A DNA stretch of 64,000 nucleotides from Saccharomycopsis crataegensis (Eukaryota > Ascomycota > Saccharomycetes > Ascoideales > Saccharomycopsidaceae), in contig NW_027043819.1 of NCBI RefSeq assembly GCF_037102585.1, positions 992,001 to 1,056,000 of the forward strand, given 5' to 3'. Shown here piece by piece: positions 58,013 through 64,000 of the stretch (positions are counted from its first letter, which is position 1; each line of letters starts with the position of its first letter). The translations under genes and the position numbers were made by a program. The notes beneath the pieces were generated by a model. That model was not told the origin of the DNA. It did no database searches and saw only the letters and a list, made by a program, of their open reading frames with translations.

Positions 58013-58868
58013 TATACATTTTTATGAATTAAACCCCTGGTGATGGTACATGAAGTTCTGCTTATACGCGCGGTGTGTACCTTGTTCTGATGATTGACCA
58101 ACTGACGATATTTGTTTTTCAAAGGCCTTCTATTGAATGAAGCATTTCTCGTTACAATTTGGCTTTATTTTACAGACACATGCTTCACTTTATTCCAGGA
58201 GGTACATTGGCTATCGCATCTGGCTGTGCGGAAAACTCGGGTATCATCCTTGCAGTCCCAATGACATCATGAGATTAGATAAGGCCTCAATAATAGGTCC
58301 CCAAATGATGGCACAATGCAAAATCATTAAGGATGACAGAATGCAAAAGCCTTAAGAATAATGGACTGTGAAAAAAAAAAAAATAGAGGCAAATATGTGT
58401 TTATTTTTTTTTAAAATCATTAAATAAAAATATAAGCTTATCAGTAAGTCTGTAAAATCCCCAATTTATAACGATTTATCATACCCAATCATGGATATCA
58501 AAAGCTCATACGATCGAACCTATTACTTGGCTAGTAACCAAGTGAAAGAAAAAGAAAAAGCAGTATCCAAGCTTTCAGCTATTTGATTTCCAAGGAGACT
58601 CTGAGTCGTATCTGAAGAATTTATTGATGACTTAACAACATTGACTCAGACAGCTGATCCGATCCATATTATGATAATAGTACAATGCCTCATATTAGCG
58701 CAGTATGTGTATATATTAATTTTGGTATAATAAGCAAATGTTTATACTTGAAAAAAAAACAAAAAACAACAACCTCGAAACAACAACTTACCGCATAAAT
58801 GGCAATAATGGATATAAGAAATTGAATACGTTCATATCATGTTTTGGCGGAAATGAAAATCGGCAATT

Positions 58869-59435
58869 TCAACACATCTTCAAGACATTTTCCGCACTGG
58901 AAACATTGACACTGACATTATCTGGCTCAACAAACAAGTTTTCGACCTTACCTTCGTTATCGACCACCAAGGCGTATCTTTTAGATCTGAAATTACCAAA
59001 GAAGGCGGTGGCGTCAAAACTCAAGTCTAATTCTTCGGTCAAGTCTCCGGTGGCGTCAGCGATAAATCTCATTTCTTCTGGGGCATTAAGCGATTGCTTC
59101 CAGGCATTGGTGACGAAGGCATCGTTAACCGCCACGACGAACACTTGGTCAATCCCTTTTTGTTTGAATTTGTCAAGGTTGGCAATGTATCCTGGAATAT
59201 GGGATGCCGAGCAACCTGGGGAAAAAGCACCAGGCACCCCAACAATGATAGATTTGGAGGTTATGGCATCAAGAAGGTTGAGCTTATTACCTGGAGAAGA
59301 CTCGAACACTGTGGTGACAGGAAGTTTCTGGCCAATGTTGATCAAAGAGGCCCTAGAGGTATGGAAGAAGCTGCGATGAACACCACGACAGATAGATTTG
59401 GCGAGCAATGAGTGGGAAGAGTTGGCGCTGAACAT
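58869..59435 (-). CDS. Mitochondrial Prx5/Ahp1-type peroxiredoxin
   Basis: This is a thiol peroxidase that reduces peroxides. The 188-aa product has an N-terminal presequence (MFSANSSHSLLAKSICRGVH ... FFHTSRAS, Arg/Ser-rich with an RSFFHTSRA cleavage-like site) and a thioredoxin-fold domain. The peroxidatic Cys is C75 in VPGAFSPGCSASHIPGY. VFVVAVNDAFVTNAWKQ and FRSKRYALVVDNEGKV follow. Besides C16 in the presequence, the only other Cys is the very last residue (KMC), which might resolve the sulfenic acid. The Ahp1-like resolving Cys before the peroxidatic one is absent. A second Prx gene lies directly upstream on the same strand. Confidence 0.92.
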   Translation of the reverse strand: MFSANSSHSLLAKSICRGVHRSFFHTSRASLINIGQKLPVTTVFESSPGNKLNLLDAITSKSIIVGVPGAFSPGCSASHIPGYIANLDKFKQKGIDQVFVVAVNDAFVTNAWKQSLNAPEEMRFIADATGDLTEELDLSFDATAFFGNFRSKRYALVVDNEGKVENLFVEPDNVSVNVSSAENVLKMC

Positions 59436-59751
59436 TGGAATATTGTATATTGTTATTATGTTTAATTGGTATATTTCTATTTATTATTATTGCTTCCGTG
59501 ACTTGCCAAAAAGGTTTTAGAGGTTGTTCCACACGGTTTATATATGGGATCGTTGGTGATGGAGATGGTGATGATGGGGTGAAAAACGGAAAAACTTTAA
59601 AAAAAGTAGCAACATAAGGCGACGACGACCCGCGGCAGCGGTACCTCTACATAAAACAACCACATCAAAATGGATGTCATCATCATCAATTAAAATACAA
59701 TAGATAAGACGATGCTTATATTTATATATATATATAAATATTTAATATAAA
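59436..59751. other. Promoter region between the two peroxiredoxin genes
   Basis: About 315 bp with a GC-rich patch (GACGACGACCCGCGGC at about 59621), T-rich DNA and an (AT) tract near the upstream Prx stop. Confidence 0.5.
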
Positions 59752-60294
59752 TTACAAGTGTTGCAAAACACTCTTGAAACCTGAAACCGTGACATCGCCT
59801 CCCAATTCCTGACCAATGTAGCTCACTTTACCATCATTGATCACCATCGCATATCTCCCAGTTCTGATGCCCAACCCCATTTTGGTCAAATCCAATTCGA
59901 GACCAAACTTCTTGCTAAATTCAGCGTAGGTGTCGCTGGCAAAAATGACATGTTTCACTTTAGTTTCGTCCTTGTCGACCCCAAGGGCTTTGGCAAACGC
60001 TTGTAACACAAATGGATCATTAGCGGAAAGGAAAACAATCTTGTCGTACCCTTTAGCGAGAACGGTTTTGATATTAGCGTCCTCCAAGAATTCTGGCACA
60101 TGGGTTTGGGAACATGTAGGAGTGAAGGCTCCCGGATAAGAGACGATCAAGACCTTCTTGGATTGTTCGGCATCTTTTGATAAGTTGTACGCCACCGGGG
60201 CTGGGCAAGTAAGTGAGTCGGTATCGTTCAACTTGACTGGAACGTACTTGAAGATGGTGTTGGCTGGGACGGCGTCGCCTTGTTTAAGAGACAT
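59752..60294 (-). CDS. AHP1: Ahp1-type thioredoxin peroxidase
   Basis: This is an alkyl hydroperoxide reductase of the Ahp1/Prx5 type, 180 aa, without a targeting sequence. ATG 60294 begins MSLKQGDAVPANTIFKYVPV. The peroxidatic Cys is C61 in YPGAFTPTCSQTHVPEF. C30 (DSLTC) matches the resolving Cys31 of S. cerevisiae Ahp1. FLSANDPFVLQAFAKALGV, GIRTGRYAMVINDGKVSYIG and the end GGDVTVSGFKSVLQHL, close to Ahp1 DVTVSSVESVLAHL, complete the domain. The in-frame extension upstream (to about 60462) has no family match. Its tandem partner 316 bp downstream is the mitochondrial paralogue, a duplication with changed targeting and changed resolving Cys. Confidence 0.92.
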   Translation of the reverse strand: MSLKQGDAVPANTIFKYVPVKLNDTDSLTCPAPVAYNLSKDAEQSKKVLIVSYPGAFTPTCSQTHVPEFLEDANIKTVLAKGYDKIVFLSANDPFVLQAFAKALGVDKDETKVKHVIFASDTYAEFSKKFGLELDLTKMGLGIRTGRYAMVINDGKVSYIGQELGGDVTVSGFKSVLQHL

Positions 60295-60739
60295 TGTGAT
60301 CAATAAATGGTAAAAATAATGATAATAATTATAATAAATGAGTTGAATAGAACAATTTACAGAACGATTGGGCAAGTTTAAAAAATAATACAAAAAATTG
60401 TCCCGATGGGAAAAAATAATTAAAAGTTGCTGCGGGGTTCTGGACTCTTCTGCGCCCGTCAATTTGGATCAGGGATTATTAATGTGATCAGTTGATCACG
60501 ATTTATACGAACATTGTCACCATCATTTGACAATTATTTTTTTCATCAGTCCATCAATTATTTTTATATTACGCCTTCCATCATCAACAAAACAAAAATG
60601 TTTTTATTAAAATATGTACAACATTTAGATCATCATTTGTAATCTCTTCTGTAAACTAACTCAATCATAAAAACGGACAGTCCTTTAATAACAAAAACAT
60701 AAATCCAATTAAACAAACCAACAAAAACCAATTAACCAC
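60295..60739. other. AHP1 upstream region and LEU4 3' flank
   Basis: About 445 bp. A TTGATCA palindrome-like pair (CAGTTGATCACG) lies near 60490. No clear regulatory site or RNA gene. Confidence 0.45.
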
Positions 60740-62518
60740 TCAAACAGTAATTTCACCATTCTCAAACATCCAGTTCATGATAGAAAGCAAAGACAAAATA
60801 GAAGCCTGCGAAACATCCTTGTGAATACCAACACCAAATCTCTTGGTCAATTCACCAGTCTTTCTACTGACAAAACTTAATTGAATGTAGGCAGCGGCTT
60901 CGGAATTACTCTTATCCTTACCCAAAGTATGTTCGTTATAGTTTTCGACAGCCAAAGAATCGATCTTGAATCTCTTCAACAAAGCATCGGTGAATGCAGA
61001 AATTGGACCGTTACCAACCCCAGAAACAGTTTCCCCTTCGGAATTGATAACCAAGTCCGCCATAAGTTTTCTGTTTTTGTCAGGGTTCGACAATCCTGAA
61101 TTACCAATCGAGAAGTCCACAAGAGCAACCTTGTTGTTTGGATTCAAATAGTATTCCTTTTGGAACAAATTGATAATTTCTTGTGCCTTCAATTCTCTTC
61201 CAAGAGTATCAGCACTCTGTTGAACAACGTTAGAGAACGCAACTTGCAAAGGTCTTGGCAAGTCCAAATCCAAGGCCTTAAGAATGATCCAGGCAGCACC
61301 ACCTTTACCAGATTGGGAGTTGACACGGATAACCGCTTCGTAATCACGACCAATATCCTTTGGATCCAATGGCAAGTATGGCATTTTCCAAGTCTTGTCC
61401 CCGCCGATTCTCCGCTTATCTTGCGAGACAAACCCTTTCTTAATAGCGTCTTGATGCGATCCACTGAAAGCACACACCACAAGAGACCCACCGTATGGGG
61501 CTCTTTCATTGACTGGGATCTTGTTACAACGTTCAACAATCTTGATGATCTCTTCCAAATCAGAAAAGTCGAGCTTTGGATTGATCCCGTGGGTGTACAA
61601 GTTCAAAGCCAAAGTGACGATATCAACATTCCCGGTTCTTTCCCCATTACCAAATATACAACCTTCGACTCTGTCACCCCCGGCTAACACTCCTAATTCG
61701 GTGGCCGCGACCCCACATCCACGATCATTATGACAGTGTAAAGAAATACAACACTTTTCACGTTCAGAAATATGGGTACAGAAGTATTCGATCTGGTCAG
61801 CGTACACATTAGGCAAGTTCATTTCCACAGTAGCCGGTAAGTTGAAAATAATTGGGTTTTCGACACTTGGTTCCCATGCCGCTTTTACTGCCTCACAAAT
61901 CTCCACGGCAAATGCTGGATCGGTATCACTGAAAGTTTCTGGAGAAAATTCGTATTGCCAATGAGTCCCTTCGGTCGATGGGTCATCTTTGGTTAAAGAA
62001 CGCACCAATTCAGTGACTTCGACTGCTTTGGCCACCGCTTGTTCACGGGTCATGTTGAACACCACCTCTCTGAAAAGATCCGAGGTTGCCAAATACACAT
62101 GGATACACGCACGTTTGGCTCCTTTAAGAGATTCCACGGTTCTGCGAATCAAGTGTTCTCTCGATTGGGTCAACACCTGGATGGTGACGTCTTCAGGACA
62201 ATTTTCCACCGCGTATCTGGTGAAATCAAAATCTGTTTGTGAAGCACTTGGAAAGGCCACTTCGATTTCTTTGAAACCAATTTCTACCAATTTCTGGAAA
62301 TAAAGCTTCTTTTCTTCGACCGACATTGGGTCAGGCAAAGATTGGTTCCCATCACGCAAATCGGTCGACAACCAACGTGGTGGGGCATTGATTTCCTTAT
62401 CTGGCCAGGTTCTCTGAGGAAACTGGATCTTCTTTTGACGAACGTACTTCTCTGAAGGATCAGCCAACATGTTGGTGAACTTTGGAAACTGACCTGCTTT
62501 TCTAGAACAACACTCCAT
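60740..62518 (-). CDS. LEU4: 2-isopropylmalate synthase
   Basis: This enzyme catalyses the first committed step of leucine synthesis: 2-oxoisovalerate plus acetyl-CoA to 2-isopropylmalate. The 592-aa protein has the catalytic TIM barrel starting WLSTDLRDGNQSLPDPMS (metal-binding Asp), GFKEIEVAFPSASQTDFDF, VYLATSDLF and the HCHNDRGCG metal-ligand motif, then GNGERTGNVDIVTLAL. The C-terminal regulatory domain (about 440-592), which binds leucine in this family, contains GNGPISAFTDALLKRF and ends FENGEITV. The N-terminus (MECCSRKAGQFPKFTNMLADPSEKY) has little presequence character, so a second, mitochondrial start is not visible. By my hand scan the gene has no in-frame CTG. Upstream are a Gcn4 site and a Leu3 site. 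Confidence 0.97.
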   Translation of the reverse strand: MECCSRKAGQFPKFTNMLADPSEKYVRQKKIQFPQRTWPDKEINAPPRWLSTDLRDGNQSLPDPMSVEEKKLYFQKLVEIGFKEIEVAFPSASQTDFDFTRYAVENCPEDVTIQVLTQSREHLIRRTVESLKGAKRACIHVYLATSDLFREVVFNMTREQAVAKAVEVTELVRSLTKDDPSTEGTHWQYEFSPETFSDTDPAFAVEICEAVKAAWEPSVENPIIFNLPATVEMNLPNVYADQIEYFCTHISEREKCCISLHCHNDRGCGVAATELGVLAGGDRVEGCIFGNGERTGNVDIVTLALNLYTHGINPKLDFSDLEEIIKIVERCNKIPVNERAPYGGSLVVCAFSGSHQDAIKKGFVSQDKRRIGGDKTWKMPYLPLDPKDIGRDYEAVIRVNSQSGKGGAAWIILKALDLDLPRPLQVAFSNVVQQSADTLGRELKAQEIINLFQKEYYLNPNNKVALVDFSIGNSGLSNPDKNRKLMADLVINSEGETVSGVGNGPISAFTDALLKRFKIDSLAVENYNEHTLGKDKSNSEAAAYIQLSFVSRKTGELTKRFGVGIHKDVSQASILSLLSIMNWMFENGEITV

Positions 62519-62739
62519 TGCTTTTAAATCTATATATCTATTATGTTGTTGCTGTTGTTTTTTTGACAGTATGTGTCACTCGATAGGAATAAAATAATTG
62601 TAGGTAATAATGATAAGACTATCAAAGGATAACACAGACACAAATAATAATATTTTTCCTAAAAAAACTCTGCAATCACACCGCTATTTATCTTATAGAA
62701 TATCCAATTATAATTATTAGTCAAAAACAAGTGAAAAAA

Positions 62740-62746
62740 TGAGTCA
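62740..62746. promoter_or_regulatory. Gcn4 site upstream of LEU4
   Basis: TGAGTCA, the optimal Gcn4/AP-1 heptamer, 222 bp before the LEU4 ATG. It suggests general amino-acid control. Confidence 0.7.
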
Positions 62747-62820
62747 ATAAAGATGATTATATATGCGGAGTAGAATTTCACAGTAAAATTTTCAGCGCAT
62801 GGTGCCAAAGTGGCGGCCCA

Positions 62821-62830
62821 CCGGTACCGG
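62821..62830. promoter_or_regulatory. Leu3 site upstream of LEU4
   Basis: CCGGTACCGG, the exact palindromic Leu3 consensus (CCG-N4-CGG), 303 bp before the ATG. In S. cerevisiae Leu3 activates LEU4 when 2-isopropylmalate is present, so the loop appears conserved. Confidence 0.85.
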
Positions 62831-63375
62831 CGAGCAATAATCCCCGTAACTTTTTGGGGTCAGCGCTGCCCCGACCATTGCCGAGCAATCCACTAAAACC
62901 CGAGAGTGGTTCGTTATAGGAAATCTCATTAAAACAGAAATATTTAAGATATGCTTAAAAAAAGAAAAAATAATAATACTGTAGCAAATACAAATAGAGA
63001 ATATATATACGTATATATCATTTAGAAAAGTCATCATCGAAAAATAGAAAAGAACATTAAAGAACAAAAATAAAAAAAAAAACAAAAAAAAACATTATTT
63101 CATTAGGTAGTTAAAGAGAAAGAGAAAAAAAAAGTTTGATATGATTTATGAATATTAAAAATTCAAATTCTCCATTTTGGGTTGTCTTCATGTTTGCCAT
63201 GATATCCTGTTCTCTTCATTGGTAGGGTCACTGTATTATTGTACTTTCTTTTTTATACCCTGGTATATCAAACGCCAGGCAGACCAAATATCCATCCCGC
63301 AACAGCGATGCAAGATAATATATCATTATTAGTATCATGTAATAAAAATACTCTTCAAAAAAAAAAAAAAAAAAA

Positions 63376-64000
63376 TCAGCCAGAATTGACACTGCTATTT
63401 GGAGTGGCATCAGTGGTCCCTGAAATGGCCATCAGTCTAGCCCTTAAAGCCTCTGCAAACAATACAGCAGCAGGCCAAATTGGTGCATCAGCTAAAATAC
63501 GAATTCCCAAATATAAACACTTAGACGACAACCTTGAGCTTCGGATAAAACAGATTAATTTATCCATAGAATCTTCAGTAGTAGTTTCACTTTTAGGAAT
63601 ACCAGATTGACCTAATTTATTAGCATCTTCACTCAAATTATCAAACTCAAGAGATCCACTAGCTTGAAACGTTAAAAACTCCGTAAAACTTCTGGTATTG
63701 GCATTGTCAGGAGTCAAAGTGGTGCTAACTTTTCTCAAAACTTTGGAAACTCTGATAAATAACGCCGTATCAATGGCAGTCAAAATAGATTTTGAAGAGT
63801 TCTGTTTGTCAACCAACAGATTAGCATAGGTAATCGTCAACTTCTCAATAGTATGCAAGTACTCGGTTAAAAATAAAATACTGGTGAAAGTACAAGTTAA
63901 AAAGAAAATAGGGGTCTTGCGACTCGTCTTTTGTGCATCATTATGCACCGAAATCAAATCAATCCATAGTTCAATAATATTCAACGCATATCTCAGGGAT
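63376..64000 (-). CDS. Unidentified protein, C-terminal part (cut by window edge)
   Basis: The frame enters from the right edge (S-x-RYALNIIELWIDLISVHND) and ends at 63376, so about 208 C-terminal residues are present and no start is visible. A hydrophobic segment (IFFLTCTFTSILFLTEYL) lies about 30-50 residues in. Amphipathic helices follow (LTAIDTALFIRVSKVLRKV), and a second moderately hydrophobic stretch near the end (ADAPIWPAAVLFAEALRARLMAI). It looks like a membrane-associated helical protein, with some resemblance in style to Pex11-type proteins, but I see no diagnostic motif. The tail ends SSVNSG. Confidence 0.65.
   Translation of the reverse strand, partial: SLRYALNIIELWIDLISVHNDAQKTSRKTPIFFLTCTFTSILFLTEYLHTIEKLTITYANLLVDKQNSSKSILTAIDTALFIRVSKVLRKVSTTLTPDNANTRSFTEFLTFQASGSLEFDNLSEDANKLGQSGIPKSETTTEDSMDKLICFIRSSRLSSKCLYLGIRILADAPIWPAAVLFAEALRARLMAISGTTDATPNSSVNSG

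Larger units (their letters stand above)
56710..58868. other. ABC transporter promoter and 3' flank of the mitochondrial peroxiredoxin gene, 2.2 kb
   Basis: It contains a TATA box, repeated CCG/CGG-bearing motifs (56921-57074) and palindromes around GGTATA (57924-58012). A 72-codon frame at 58137 has no family match. No RNA gene is recognised. Confidence 0.5.
62519..63375. other. LEU4 promoter and 3' flank of the next gene
   Basis: About 860 bp. Besides the Gcn4 and Leu3 sites it holds a repeated CGAGCAAT element (62831 and 62882), a GC-rich patch (about 62800-62900) and A-rich DNA near the next gene's stop. Confidence 0.55.

Noticed and set aside
58137-58355. 72-codon frame upstream of the ABC transporter
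   Set aside because: No homology and atypical composition.
58500-58560. Minus-strand GGTTCGATC resembling a tRNA B-box
   Set aside because: No A-box or foldable cloverleaf at the right distance.
60480-60560. Possible box C/D snoRNA-like pair on the minus strand (CTGATGA ... CTGA)
   Set aside because: The C box does not start with a purine, and no terminal stem or guide region is evident.
63239-63610. Plus-strand frame antisense to the right-edge gene
   Set aside because: Shadow of the better-supported minus-strand frame, with a poly-A-encoded Lys run.

Overview
This window reads as a chromosomal segment of a budding yeast (Saccharomycotina). The genes are compact. The five introns I found are short, carry a TACTAAC-like branch site and mostly lie near the 5' end of the gene. 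The DNA is AT-rich with many poly-T and AT microsatellites, and nearly every recognisable protein is a fungal housekeeping protein. Three lines of evidence suggest a CUG-Ser clade species. CTG codons are very rare: my hand reading found none in the 1,484-codon ABC transporter gene or in LEU4. The CTG in TPS2 at 14427-14429 sits where I recall the family having a polar Ser or Asn. The CTG in CFT2 at 21342-21344 sits where S. cerevisiae has a small residue. Residues written as Leu for CTG may therefore really be Ser.

The left part (1-26.7 kb) is dense with housekeeping genes: DBR1 (lariat debranching, partial), DOA4-type ubiquitin hydrolase, MAF1 (Pol III repressor), an SCC4-like cohesin loader, CCE1 (mitochondrial Holliday junction resolvase), an orphan protein, TPS2 (trehalose-6-phosphate phosphatase), NPT1 (NAD salvage), APC2 (anaphase-promoting complex cullin), CFT2 (mRNA 3'-end processing), RUB1 (NEDD8 homologue), MTQ2 (eRF1 methyltransferase) and KRE9 (beta-1,6-glucan). 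RUB1, MTQ2, CCE1 and MAF1 can only be described correctly by choosing introns or downstream starts.

The middle part (26.7-52 kb) is sparse. Gene-free gaps of 0.8-2.4 kb separate a transferrin-receptor-like membrane protein, an unrecognised 482-aa protein with a regulator-like layout, DUS1, a mitochondrial cyclophilin, a cytochrome-b5/MAPR-fold protein, a large Zn2Cys6 transcription factor, a small membrane protein with three PPxY motifs, two small putative proteins and an 827-aa coiled-coil orphan. The gaps hold palindrome clusters, tandem repeats and repeated promoter-like motifs. I recognised no tRNA, rRNA, CRISPR array, retroelement or DNA transposon.

The right part (52-64 kb) is a run of minus-strand genes: a full-size PDR-type ABC transporter with an intron near its 3' end, two Prx5/Ahp1-type peroxiredoxins (one with a mitochondrial presequence), LEU4 with a textbook Leu3 site and a Gcn4 site upstream, and the 3' part of an unidentified gene cut by the window edge.

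The points most worth following are the 482-aa orphan with its repeated promoter motif and uORF, the PPxY membrane protein, the intron-split ABC transporter, the three phased bZIP-like sites between DUS1 and CPR3, start-overlapping uORFs on SCC4 and the zinc-cluster factor, and two small genes with TATA boxes about 100 bp upstream.
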